Assembly: GCA_021737645.1 (NCBI GenBank)
Contig: JAIPDO010000040.1
Span: 1-36,122 of the forward strand
DNA length: 36,122 nucleotides
From: Desulfarculaceae bacterium
GTDB taxonomy: Bacteria; Desulfobacterota; Desulfarculia; Desulfarculales; Desulfarculaceae
Direction of reading: 5' to 3'
Positions 7,703-16,312 of this stretch are shown one piece after another; positions within the stretch are counted from its first letter, which is position 1; each line of letters begins with the position of its first letter. A program made the translations under genes and the position numbers. The notes below the pieces were generated by a model. It was not told the origin of the DNA, did no database searches, and saw only the letters and a list, made by a program, of their open reading frames with translations.

Positions 7703-9501
7703 TGTGCCCCCAGATCGGCTTGTGGACCGGCGCAGGAAGAGGAGCCGGTGAGGGCGTACAGCTCGATGTCCCGGTCCAGGCCCTTGGGACGCACCGAAAA
7801 ACTGCGGCCCACCTTGATCTGGTCGGGCAAGAGGTCGTGCACCTCCTGGGAAATGACGATCTCGCCGCCCTCGGCCTGGGCCTGGATGCGCTGGGTCAGG
7901 TTCACCGGACCGCCCACGATGCCGTACTTGGTGCGCGCCGGTGAGCCGATATTGCCCACCACCACCTCGCCGAAGTTGAGCCCTATGCCGGTGGCCAGTT
8001 GGGGGTGGCCCTTTTCGGCGGCCTCCCGGTTGAACTCCTCGGTGGCCTCCAGCAACTCCAGGGCGCAGCACACCGACAGACGCACCGCCTCGGCCTCGCC
8101 GTCGTCCAAGCTGTCGAAAAAGGCCAGAACCGCGTCGCCCAAGAAGTCCACGATGATTCCATCATGGCGCTGGATCACCTCGATGACGCGCGAAAGGTAG
8201 CGGTTTACCACCACGATGGTCTGCTCGGGGCTCAGGGTGTCGCACAAGGCAGTGAACCCGCGCACATCGGTCATCATGATGGCCACCTTGCGCTTTTCCC
8301 CGCCCAAGAGGGTGGCCTCGGGCCGGGCCATGAGGCGCCGCGCCACCGCCGGGTCCACGTAGCGGCCAAAGGTGTCGCGTATGTAATCCTTTTCCTTTAG
8401 TCCTGTGACCATGGTGTTAAAGCTGTGGGCCAGGCGCAGAAACTCGTCGTTGCGCCGGGGCACGGGCACGTCCTGGTAGTGGCCCATGGCCACCTGACGG
8501 GCGGCCTGGCAGACTTGGCGCACCGAGGCGGCCACCTGGCCGGTGACCATGAAGATGAGCAGCAGCACCAGGCCGATGCAAACCAGCCCGGCCACCACGT
8601 AGGCCCGGAGAAAATGCTGCACCGGAGCCAGTACCGCGTCGCCGCGGGCAATCATGACCAGGGACCAAGGGGCCCGGCTGAGGTGATAGAAGCCGGCGAC
8701 CTCCTTGACCGGAACGCCCGGCCCCAGGATGGTCCCCGAGGTCTTGGCCAACACCTCGGTGAGCAACTTGACTTGGAAAGCGTCGCCCGAGCCTCCCAAA
8801 CGCCCCCCCAGGGGGATGGCCTCAGCCCCACGGGCCAACACCCGGCCGGTGTTGTCCACCAGATAGACGTCATCGCTCTGCCACCAGTTGAGAGCCCTGA
8901 GGTCTTCAAGAAGGTGGGCGAAGCGCATCACCACCTCCAGGCGGGCCACCGGCCGTTTTTCCTCGTCGCTGAGGTCAAAGGTCAGGGTCACCGTTTCTGC
9001 GCCCACGGCGGCATCCAGGCGTGGGCTGGTCACTTTGGCCACCTCCACCCGGTAAAAGCGCATGAAGCCCATTCCCCGCGCGGCCCCCGATGCCACGGGA
9101 TCACCGGCCCGGAAACCCCGTCCGCGCCCCATGCCCATGCCGGGCGCACCGTCTTGGCCGGTAGGCCGCAAAAGCATATCGCCGGGATTGGCCAGGGTTA
9201 GCTTGACCCGGGTCACCCCGGGCAGCTTGGCCAGTTGGTCTTGCCACTCCTGGGCGCTGCTGGGGGCCAGGCCGGACATGTTGTTGATGAGTTTGACCGC
9301 TCCCTCGGGCTGCTCCAGGCGCATGTCCACCCCGTGGGCCGCCCGCGCCAGGCTGAGCACGGCCGAGTTGCTCCACTGGTCCAACAGGCTGCCGCGGGCG
9401 TAATAAAATCCCGCCGCGCCCAGGCCCAGCAAAAGCAGGGCCACGGGCAAAAGCAACAGCACCATCAGGCGCTGGCGCAGGCTGGTAAGTCCGAAAGCCA
9501 A
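7690..9501 (-). CDS. Membrane class III nucleotide cyclase with HAMP domain
   Basis: 603-residue membrane sensor-cyclase. Order of parts: N-terminal helix (about 12-35), large Cache-like extracytoplasmic region (36-298), second helix (299-320), HAMP linker (about 320-375), the typical pre-catalytic segment YIRDTFGRYVDPAVARRLM (373-391), then a class III adenylate/guanylate cyclase domain (about 405-590). Metal-binding aspartates are D412 (MTDVRGFT) and D456 (FLGDAVLAFF). In the later motif the usual GD before VN is GG (IVGGPVN), while the N and R of VNLTQRI are kept. A TTG at 9501 with GAGGAG 8 nt before it is the preferred start; the frame opens further upstream from 9591 but that stretch is unlike a signal or helix. 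Product is probably cAMP, from a signal sensed outside the cytoplasmic membrane; specificity is not certain from sequence. Confidence 0.8.
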   Translation of the reverse strand: MAFGLTSLRQRLMVLLLLPVALLLLGLGAAGFYYARGSLLDQWSNSAVLSLARAAHGVDMRLEQPEGAVKLINNMSGLAPSSAQEWQDQLAKLPGVTRVKLTLANPGDMLLRPTGQDGAPGMGMGRGRGFRAGDPVASGAARGMGFMRFYRVEVAKVTSPRLDAAVGAETVTLTFDLSDEEKRPVARLEVVMRFAHLLEDLRALNWWQSDDVYLVDNTGRVLARGAEAIPLGGRLGGSGDAFQVKLLTEVLAKTSGTILGPGVPVKEVAGFYHLSRAPWSLVMIARGDAVLAPVQHFLRAYVVAGLVCIGLVLLLIFMVTGQVAASVRQVCQAARQVAMGHYQDVPVPRRNDEFLRLAHSFNTMVTGLKEKDYIRDTFGRYVDPAVARRLMARPEATLLGGEKRKVAIMMTDVRGFTALCDTLSPEQTIVVVNRYLSRVIEVIQRHDGIIVDFLGDAVLAFFDSLDDGEAEAVRLSVCCALELLEATEEFNREAAEKGHPQLATGIGLNFGEVVVGNIGSPARTKYGIVGGPVNLTQRIQAQAEGGEIVISQEVHDLLPDQIKVGRSFSVRPKGLDRDIELYALTGSSSCAGPQADLGAHVNG

Positions 9502-9856
9502 CCGATCAACTCCTCTGCCCCGCCGACATAGCCGGGGGGCTGAATGCACTTGAAATAGTATATACGAACCTTGACCCGTCCCTGCAAGCAAGGCCCGTAA
9601 ACATATAACGACAACTGGGCTTTAGAACCCAAAAAAGGGCGGCGCTAACCGCCTCAGGATGATAGTATTTATCATGTAACCAACTTATGCGAGGGCAAAA
9701 ATCGGTTTCCCACGCCAGCCCAGACCACGCCCTTGGCCGCTGGCCCACCTAGCTGAAACAGCCCGCTGGTGCGGTTGAAGATTATCTTCCTCGAACCATA
9801 GACCCCGGCGGCCATCAGGACGGTTTTTTCCACGGCCCCCTGGAGACCTTGCCCCC

Positions 9857-12670
9857 ATGCCCAAAGAAAAAAACCTTGAATTAAAGACCCGCACCCGGCC
9901 CGTGGCCCGAGCCACCTTTCTGCTCTACGCCGCCCTTATCCTGGCCGCCCTGCTCATCGGCTACGTCAGCTATCAATACTCCTTCAACATGATGGAAAAA
10001 AGCTACCAGACCTTTTACCTGAACAAGGCCCAGATGATCGTGCACGCGGCGGACGTGCATTCGGGCAAAAGCGACCGCGAATTCCTCGACGCCTTGAACC
10101 AATACTGGCAGGAGGCGGGCAACAAACCGGCCGACGAATACATCTGCGTGGTGGACAAAAAGGGCGATCTTTTGCTGCACACCGCCCGGCCCAACTCAGT
10201 GGGCAAGTATGCGGGCGACAACCCCATTTTAAGCGGCAGCGCCGCCGACCCCAAAAAGCTTTGCGATCTGGTGGCGGCCCAGTCCAATTACGCGGGCAAA
10301 TACATCTCCAGCGAGGGCAAGGACCAGATCGCCGCCTTTTACGCCATTCCCGAGCGTAAATGGATGCTGGGGGTGCACCGCTCCCGCTCGGCATTGTACG
10401 CCGAAATCGAGGACGGCTTCAGGCCCCTGCTGGTGGGCTTCCTTTCGGTGTGCGGCATCCTCATGCCGTTGTTTTTGTTTTTGCTGTTCCGCACCTACAG
10501 CGGGGTCCAGCGCAAGCAACTCATCTCTGAAAACGCCCTGCGCGAGAGCGAGCAGCGCTACCAGTCCCTGGTGGACACCATGCCCCAGGGCCTGTGCCGC
10601 ACCGACCGCGAGGGTAAGCTGACCTTCGCCAACCGCTCCCTGCTGGCCAGCCTGGGCACGACCCTGGAAAGCTGCCTGGGCAAGACCATGCCCCAGATAT
10701 ACCCCGGCCCGGTGGCCAATAAATTCGTGGCCGACGAGTTGGAGGTCATCAGCAGCGGCCGCACCCTGGACGTGATCTACCAGCACCAATCACCCGAAGG
10801 CGGCCCGCCCCGCTTCGTGGAATCGGTGCGTCATCCGGTGTACGACGCCGACGGGGCCATCGTGGGGGTGCAGAGCATCTTCTGGGACGTGACCGACCGC
10901 AAGCTGGCCGAAGAGGACCTCAAGCGCACCAAGGCCCAGTTGGAGACCGTGCTGCAATCGGTGCCTTCGGGCATCTTCGCGGTGGACCAGGATTGCCGCT
11001 TCACCATCGTGAACCAACAGGCGGAAAAGCTCATGGGCTTTGCCCAGTCGGACGCCCTGGGCAAGCCCGCCGACCAGTTCATCCCCGACACCAAGCTCCA
11101 CCGCGTCCTGGAAAGCGGCAAGTTGGAAATGGGCAAGCCCTTCGCCCATAACGGCCGCACCTTCCTGGTGAGCCGCAGCCCCATCATGGAGCAAGGCGAC
11201 ATCATCGGCGCGGTGTCGGTGTTCCAGGACGAGTCCGAGCTGGAGGCGGTGCAAAAGCAGGTGGAGGAGCTTCGGCGGCTCAACGACGAGCTGTCCTCGC
11301 TAATCGAAAACTCCCACGACGGCATTCTGATCACCGGCACCGATCAGGTGCTCACCGTGAACCCCAGCTTCGGGCGCATCACCGGGCTGGCCCCCTCCTC
11401 CCTGGAGGGACAGGACATCAGCGCCCTGGACTCGGAGCGCCACGTGTGCATGGCCGTGGTGCAGGCGGTGTTCCGCCACATCAAAACCCACCGTTCCTCG
11501 GTAACCATGCGCCGCAAGCTAAAAAGCGGCAACGAGATATTCGTCACCGGCAACCCGGTGCTGGACAACTACGGCCAGGTGGTCAGGGTGGTGATGAACG
11601 TGCGCGACGTCACCGAGCTGCACTCCTTGGGCGAGCGTATCAAGATGCTCCCCCTGGCCTGCCTGGACGAAGACCCGGCGGCCGCCGGACCGGAGGCCAC
11701 CTACGGCATCGTGGCCGAGAGCCCGGCCACCCGCAATCTGCTGGATCTGGCGGTGCGCGTGGCCCAGGTGGACTCCACGGTTCTGTTGAGCGGCGAAAGC
11801 GGCGCGGGCAAGGACGTGCTGGCCAAGCTCATCCACAACCTGAGCAAGCGCCACGACAAGCCTTTCGTGGGCCTGAACTGCGGGGCCATCCCCGAGCATC
11901 TTTTGGAGAGCGAACTGTTCGGCTACGAAAAGGGCGCCTTCTCCGGGGCCGACCGCTACGGCAAACCGGGCCTGCTGGAAGAAGCGGCCGGGGGCACCGT
12001 GTTCCTGGACGAGGTGGGCGAGCTGCCCTTGAACCTACAGGTGAAGCTGCTCAAGGTTTTGCAGGAGCAGCGTTGCCGCCGCCTGGGCAGCGTCAAGACC
12101 GTGGAGTTGGACATCCGCATCCTGGCGGCCACCAACCGGGACATCAAGCAGATGGTCGCCGACGGCCAGTTCCGCGAGGACCTTTTCTACCGCCTTTACG
12201 TGGTGCCCATCGAGGTGCCGCCGCTACGGGAGCGCCGCGAGGACATCCTGCCCCTGGCCCTGCGCTTTCTCAAAACCTACAACAAGAAATACGAGGCGAG
12301 CCGCGCCCTGGGCCACGAGCTTTTGAGGGTGCTGGAAACCTACCGGTGGCCGGGCAACGTGCGCGAGTTGCAAAACGTCATCGAGCGTTTGGTGGTGACC
12401 GCCGACGCCGACGTTCTGGAGCCGCGCCATCTGCCCCGCAACATGAACGAGGGGCCGGAGAATGCCCCCGCGCCGGTGGTTTGGGTCACCGAGGGCATGA
12501 AGCTGCGCGAGGCCCGCGACGAGTTGGAAAAGCAGCTCATCCAACGGGCCCTGGCCCAGACCAAAAACACCAGGGAGGCGGCCAAGCTGTTGGGTGTCAC
12601 CCACTCCACCGTGGTGCGCAAGGCCCAGAAGTACGACCTTCCCATCGACGGCAGCACCACCTTGCATTAG
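9857..12670 (+). CDS. Membrane Cache-PAS3-sigma-54 transcription activator
   Basis: 937-residue single-chain sensor and sigma-54 enhancer-binding protein. Two membrane helices (about 19-37 and 192-212) flank a Cache-like extracytoplasmic sensor (40-190). Three PAS domains follow (about 230-347, 358-462, 475-590), then an AAA+ domain (about 615-845) with Walker A GESGAGK (646-652), Walker B FLDEV (716-720) and ELFGYEKGAFSGA ending at 698. The C-terminal helix-turn-helix is at about 902-928 (TREAAKLLGVTHSTVVRKAQ). The sigma-54 contact loop is GAFSGA instead of GAFTGA, a conservative but notable change. A single-chain membrane activator without histidine kinase or receiver is unusual. Targets may be the -24/-12 promoters at 7267-7282 or 19449-19834. 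It is divergent from the cyclase gene. Confidence 0.85.
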   Translation: MPKEKNLELKTRTRPVARATFLLYAALILAALLIGYVSYQYSFNMMEKSYQTFYLNKAQMIVHAADVHSGKSDREFLDALNQYWQEAGNKPADEYICVVDKKGDLLLHTARPNSVGKYAGDNPILSGSAADPKKLCDLVAAQSNYAGKYISSEGKDQIAAFYAIPERKWMLGVHRSRSALYAEIEDGFRPLLVGFLSVCGILMPLFLFLLFRTYSGVQRKQLISENALRESEQRYQSLVDTMPQGLCRTDREGKLTFANRSLLASLGTTLESCLGKTMPQIYPGPVANKFVADELEVISSGRTLDVIYQHQSPEGGPPRFVESVRHPVYDADGAIVGVQSIFWDVTDRKLAEEDLKRTKAQLETVLQSVPSGIFAVDQDCRFTIVNQQAEKLMGFAQSDALGKPADQFIPDTKLHRVLESGKLEMGKPFAHNGRTFLVSRSPIMEQGDIIGAVSVFQDESELEAVQKQVEELRRLNDELSSLIENSHDGILITGTDQVLTVNPSFGRITGLAPSSLEGQDISALDSERHVCMAVVQAVFRHIKTHRSSVTMRRKLKSGNEIFVTGNPVLDNYGQVVRVVMNVRDVTELHSLGERIKMLPLACLDEDPAAAGPEATYGIVAESPATRNLLDLAVRVAQVDSTVLLSGESGAGKDVLAKLIHNLSKRHDKPFVGLNCGAIPEHLLESELFGYEKGAFSGADRYGKPGLLEEAAGGTVFLDEVGELPLNLQVKLLKVLQEQRCRRLGSVKTVELDIRILAATNRDIKQMVADGQFREDLFYRLYVVPIEVPPLRERREDILPLALRFLKTYNKKYEASRALGHELLRVLETYRWPGNVRELQNVIERLVVTADADVLEPRHLPRNMNEGPENAPAPVVWVTEGMKLREARDELEKQLIQRALAQTKNTREAAKLLGVTHSTVVRKAQKYDLPIDGSTTLH

Positions 12671-12672
12671 GT

Positions 12673-12923
12673 CGGCATAGCCAGACGGCGGGATGCTGCG
12701 TTGCCAAGTGTGCCGAGCTAAAATTATTCAGTGCGCGTTGGAATAGGCGGCGGCGGGTTGGAGTGGCCCTCCCGGCGACCGGCGAAGTAGTTTGCTTTCC
12801 CACCGGCACAGCCAGCCGTCGGCAGACAAGGCGTCTGGCGAGTACGGGCCGATGGCGTAGCCTGGACTACGCCGAGGACCGAGCGCAGCCAGCAACGCCG
12901 TATGCCGGTGGCTGGCGAAGCCG
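12673..12923. repeat. Structured palindromic intergenic element
   Basis: The 280-bp gap between two convergent genes is built of nested inverted repeats. The outer arms, 12673-12705 and 12891-12923, match at 24 of 33 positions as reverse complements. Within them CCACCGGC (12800-12807) pairs with GCCGGTGG (12904-12911), and at the centre GGCGTAG (12854-12860) pairs with CTACGCC (12867-12873) across a 6-nt loop. The left outer arm is also partly repeated directly near 12803-12823. No coding potential is seen. It resembles a dispersed palindromic element (REP/MITE-like) and could also end transcription of both flanking genes. Confidence 0.6.
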
Positions 12924-12949
12924 GGCGCACGGCACGCATAAAAACTAGA

Positions 12950-13681
12950 CTATGCGCGCCACCATAGCGCCACTGCGGTAACCAGCAGCATTAGAAAGAC
13001 TACGTAGCGGTAGAGCCGGTTGGAGGCCTTGGCAAAGGCCCAAAAGCCCAGGGCCGAGCCCGCGATCACCGCCGGGCTGTAGATCAGGGTGCCCTTGAAC
13101 ACTTCCCAGGAAAACATCCCGCCGATCCCGTAGACCACGGTCATCAGAATGAACTGGGCGCTGAAAAAGGTGGCCAGGAAGCTCTTGGCCTCGCGGGGGT
13201 CGTCGGTCACCGACATGACGTACAGCGCCGCCTGGGGGCCGCCGATGGTGTAGGCTCCCAGAAAAGAGCCGCTGAGAAAGCCGCAGAAACGGCCCCACCA
13301 GGGGCTGTGGGCATAGCGCGTGGCCAGGGCCCGGCCCGCGGGCAAAGCGTTGAACACCACCACCACCGCAATGAACCCGGCCAGGGCCCTTTTGAGCACC
13401 AGATCGGGCAGGCTGTAGAGCATGAAGGTGCCGATGGCCAGGCCCACCACCGAACCCAGCACCAGGGGGCGCATGGGTGCCCAGGAAAAGTGCCGCCGGT
13501 AGTGCCAGGCCTGGTAGAGGAACAGGGCCAAGCAATAGGGGAATTGCAGGGCCACCGCGTCGTGAATGGGCAAAAGCAGGGCCAGCAGGGGCACCGAGAC
13601 CATGGCGAAGCCAAATCCCGCGAAGCTCATGGTGAAGCCGCTGATCAGAAAGATCAGGCCCAGGGCCAGTTGCTCAGGCAT
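12950..13681 (-). CDS. TauE/SafE-family membrane permease
   Basis: 243-residue polytopic membrane protein of the TauE/SafE (sulfite/organic-anion exporter) family, with about seven to eight hydrophobic segments. Family features are LISGFTMSFAGFGFAMVSVPLL near the N-terminus and GSFLGAYTIGGPQAALYV in the second half, a repeat of the glycine-rich loop. ATG 13681 is preferred; the adjacent GTG at 13684 is in frame. It overlaps the end of the DUF1638 gene by 8 bp and is the last gene of the leftward ABC unit. Known members move sulfite, sulfoacetate or similar anions, so it may export a product of the substrate taken up by the ABC system. That link is inferred. Confidence 0.75.
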   Translation of the reverse strand: MPEQLALGLIFLISGFTMSFAGFGFAMVSVPLLALLLPIHDAVALQFPYCLALFLYQAWHYRRHFSWAPMRPLVLGSVVGLAIGTFMLYSLPDLVLKRALAGFIAVVVVFNALPAGRALATRYAHSPWWGRFCGFLSGSFLGAYTIGGPQAALYVMSVTDDPREAKSFLATFFSAQFILMTVVYGIGGMFSWEVFKGTLIYSPAVIAGSALGFWAFAKASNRLYRYVVFLMLLVTAVALWWRA

Positions 13682-14393
13682 CACTCCCGCTTTCCACCGG
13701 CAGCCTCTTGGCCTGGGGATAGAGGCTGATGTCCACCGCCTTGCCGGGAGGCATGACCGCCAAACCGGGGCCGGGACGTCCGATCAAAAGGCGGCGTAGC
13801 CAGTCCCGGTGGCCGCGCATCTGTTGAAAGGCCAGGCCAAACAGCCGGGCCATATCCTGGGCATAGCGCCGGTGGCGGGGCAATAGCCCCACCCCGGTGT
13901 CCACCAGGGCCACCCGATCATAGCTTGCCAGCATCTGCTCGCCCACCCACAGGGCGTCCTCGTGGCCGAAGCGGTCGCGGGTGGCGAAGTATTCGCTGTA
14001 GGGGGTCTGGCCGTGGTCGATCCAGCCGGGAGTGAGATAGAAGGTGCCGCCGCAGCCCACGCAGGGATTGGCCTGGGCGGAGCCCAGGAGCAGGGGCACG
14101 CAGTCGTGGGCAAGCGGCAGCACCAGAGATGCTCGTGAGGTCTTGACCCCCTGCATGCCGCCACCGCAGAAGCCGTAGCCCAGGATCACCCGATCCACCG
14201 CCGGGTCGTTTTCCAACTCGGCCAGGGCCTCGGCCAACTCCAGGTGGAGCCGGTCCGGGTAGCGGTGCAGGCCTTGGTCCAGGTAGCGGGCCTGGTTTTC
14301 GCCCACTCCCAGGCTGGCAAGTTCCGGCTGAAATACCCGGCAGGCCAGCACCCTGGTCCCATCCGGACCCCAGCCGGGGGACGGTTGGCTCAC
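13674..14393 (-). CDS. DUF1638-like protein
   Basis: 239-residue cytoplasmic protein resembling the DUF1638 family; biochemical function unknown. Cysteine-containing motifs resembling that family are visible: VLACRVFQPEL (C18), ILGYGFCGGGMQG (C76), AHDCVPLLLGS (C98) and PCVGC (C111, C114), a set that could bind a metal or cluster. The frame is open upstream to 14489, but GTG 14393 is chosen because it overlaps the stop of the preceding small gene as GTGA, a classic coupled start. From memory, members of this family are often encoded beside corrinoid methyltransferase genes, which fits the rightward operon here. An accessory role in methyl or corrinoid metabolism is plausible but unproven. Confidence 0.7.
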   Translation of the reverse strand: MSQPSPGWGPDGTRVLACRVFQPELASLGVGENQARYLDQGLHRYPDRLHLELAEALAELENDPAVDRVILGYGFCGGGMQGVKTSRASLVLPLAHDCVPLLLGSAQANPCVGCGGTFYLTPGWIDHGQTPYSEYFATRDRFGHEDALWVGEQMLASYDRVALVDTGVGLLPRHRRYAQDMARLFGLAFQQMRGHRDWLRRLLIGRPGPGLAVMPPGKAVDISLYPQAKRLPVESGSDA

Positions 14394-14578
14394 CCCCCCA
14401 GGCCCCGCAATACGAACAGGGCTATGCTCAGGCCCATGAAGGCGTAGGAGGCTCCGGAGAGGCGCCTGGCCCAGGCTGCGCCAAACCAACCGCCCGCCTT
14501 GCCCAGCATCGCGCCCAGAGCCATTAGCCCTCCGATGGCGGCCAGCACCCAGGTCAGGACAGGTAGATAAGCGGGCAT
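14390..14578 (-). CDS. Small two-helix membrane protein
   Basis: 62-residue protein with two hydrophobic helices (about 5-24 and 43-59) separated by a short basic loop (WARR). GGGAGG lies about 7 nt before the ATG, and the stop overlaps the GTG start of the DUF1638 gene, so it is probably a real, coupled gene. I recognise no family. It sits between the ABC ATPase gene and the DUF1638 gene and may be an auxiliary membrane subunit. Confidence 0.6.
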   Translation of the reverse strand: MPAYLPVLTWVLAAIGGLMALGAMLGKAGGWFGAAWARRLSGASYAFMGLSIALFVLRGLGG

Positions 14579-14591
14579 GGCGCGCCTCCCT

Positions 14592-15458
14592 TTAGGCCCC
14601 GGAGCGGCAGGAGCCCATGAGGTCGCCCGCGCCGTCCAGTTTGGCGAAGATCTTGGCCCCTTCCTCGTACAGGGATTCCATGACTTCGCTTTTTATTTGG
14701 CGGTAGCGCTCGGTGGACAGGACCTTGAAGTCCCGGGGCCGGGGCAGGTCCACCTCCACCGTGGTCTTGATGGTGCCCGGCAGGTTGGTCATCACCAGGA
14801 TGCGGTCGCCCAGGAACAGGGCTTCCTCGATCTCCGAGGTGATGAACAGCATGGTCAAGCCGGTCTCCCGGTACAGGGTGAGCAGGTATTCCTGCATCAA
14901 CTCGCGGGTCATCACGTCCAGGCCCCGGAAAGGCTCGTCCAGGATCATCACCTTGGGGTCCATGACCAGGGCGCGGCACAACTCGGCCCGGCGCTGCATG
15001 CCTCCGCTGAGTTGGGCCGGGTACTTGTCCCGGAAGTCCTTGAGCCCCACCTTGTCCAGCAGGGCTATGGCCCGTTGCTCGGCCTCGCTCTTGTTCATGC
15101 CGCCCAGCATGGTGGGTCCGAAGGTGGCGTTTTTCATCACCGTCATCCAGGGCCACAGGGCGGTCTCCTGAAAGACCATGATGCGGTCGCGGCCCGGCCC
15201 GGTCACCGGCTTTCCGTCGATGAGCACCTTGCCGCTGTCGGCGTGGTCGTAGCCCGCGGCGATGTTGGCCAGGGTGGACTTGCCGCAGCCGCTGGGCCCC
15301 ACCAACACGGTGAGGCTGCCCCTGGGCACGGTGAAGGAGCATTTTTTCAGGGCGTTGCAGGAGGGCATGCCCGGGAGGCGAAACACACGGGTCACGTCTT
15401 CCAGGATCAACTCGCCCTTGTCTTGGTTTTGCTTGTTCTTGCCGCCGTTGTTACTCAT
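14592..15458 (-). CDS. ABC transporter ATPase, NrtD/SsuB family, H-loop Ser
   Basis: 288-residue ATP-binding subunit of a nitrate/sulfonate/taurine-type importer. Walker A is GPSGCGKST (54-62), Q-loop Q97, signature LSGGMQ (150-155) and Walker B ILDEP (172-176, D174 and E175). The switch histidine is missing: the usual THD/THE is TSE, with S208 at the histidine position. The partner ATPase at 16313-17176 keeps its histidine but has an altered signature, so the two probably pair as an asymmetric heterodimer. It is the fifth gene of the leftward unit, 22 bp after a permease gene. The C-terminal extension of about 50 residues is usual for this family. Confidence 0.88.
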   Translation of the reverse strand: MSNNGGKNKQNQDKGELILEDVTRVFRLPGMPSCNALKKCSFTVPRGSLTVLVGPSGCGKSTLANIAAGYDHADSGKVLIDGKPVTGPGRDRIMVFQETALWPWMTVMKNATFGPTMLGGMNKSEAEQRAIALLDKVGLKDFRDKYPAQLSGGMQRRAELCRALVMDPKVMILDEPFRGLDVMTRELMQEYLLTLYRETGLTMLFITSEIEEALFLGDRILVMTNLPGTIKTTVEVDLPRPRDFKVLSTERYRQIKSEVMESLYEEGAKIFAKLDGAGDLMGSCRSGA

Positions 15459-15480
15459 GTTTCTCTCCGGGCCAGCGCCC

Positions 15481-16293
15481 CTAAAAGACCTTCTTCCAGG
15501 GCATGAGCCAGTCGCCGATCATCTTGACCGCCATGCTGCTTACGTATCCCGCCAGCCCGATGCTGATCATGCCCACGATGATGCCCGGCGTGTGCCCGGC
15601 CAGATAGGCTTCCCAGGTCAGGCGGCCCAGGCCGGTGTTGCCCGCGATCATCTCGGCGGCGATCACCACGTTCCAGGTGATGCCGATGCCCACCATCATA
15701 CCGGTGACGATGCTGGGAATGGTGGCGGGCAGCACGATGCGCCAAAATACCTGGCGGGGCGAGGCGCCGAAGGACACCGCCGCGTCCACCAACTGGCGGG
15801 GGATGGCGCTCACCCCACCCAGCACGTTTACCACGATGGTAAAAAAAGCCCCAATAAAGGTGATGAAGGCGATGGAGCTTTCATTGGTGGGCCAAAACAG
15901 GATGGACACCGGGACCCAGGCCAGGGGCGGAATGGGCCGCATCAGCTCGAACAAGGGATAGGTGAAATCCTTGAAATTGCGGTTCCAGCCCATGCCCAGC
16001 CCCAGGGGGATGCCCAGGATCTGAGCAGCCACGAAGCCATAGGTGACCCTGAGGGTGGAGTCCATCCAGCTTTGCCAATATTTGCCGGTGCCCATGAACT
16101 CCCAGAAGGCTTCGGCCACGGTTACCGGGGTGGGTATGGCGTGCATAAAGGGCATAAGCCCCATGGAGCCCGCCTGCCACAGGACGAAAAAGCCGATGAC
16201 CGCCAGGGTTCCACGGGTGAAGTGTTTGCTCGCTAAGAATTTGCGCATCTTATAAGCAACGGATGCGCCGTTCATGGTTGCTGCTCTAGCCAT
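15481..16293 (-). CDS. ABC transporter permease 2, NrtB/SsuC family
   Basis: 270-residue inner-membrane permease of the nitrate/sulfonate/taurine importer type with about six helices. The EAA-type loop that docks the ATPase is visible as FGASPRQVFWRIVLPATIPS around residues 173-192. ATG 16293 (MARAAT) is preferred over an upstream in-frame ATG because GGGAG lies about 6 nt before it and the gene then begins after the preceding stop. It is homologous to the permease at 17192-18103 (both contain RPIPPLAWVP), so the membrane part is likely a heterodimer. Confidence 0.88.
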   Translation of the reverse strand: MARAATMNGASVAYKMRKFLASKHFTRGTLAVIGFFVLWQAGSMGLMPFMHAIPTPVTVAEAFWEFMGTGKYWQSWMDSTLRVTYGFVAAQILGIPLGLGMGWNRNFKDFTYPLFELMRPIPPLAWVPVSILFWPTNESSIAFITFIGAFFTIVVNVLGGVSAIPRQLVDAAVSFGASPRQVFWRIVLPATIPSIVTGMMVGIGITWNVVIAAEMIAGNTGLGRLTWEAYLAGHTPGIIVGMISIGLAGYVSSMAVKMIGDWLMPWKKVF

Positions 16294-16312
16294 GCTTGGC
16301 TCCCTGTTCCGG

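Noticed and set aside
11446-12948. 500-codon plus-strand frame overlapping the end of the membrane activator and the palindromic element
   Set aside because: Arg/Gly/Pro-rich translation in a shifted frame of a real AAA+ domain, continuing through a non-coding repeat; no ribosome binding site or domain.
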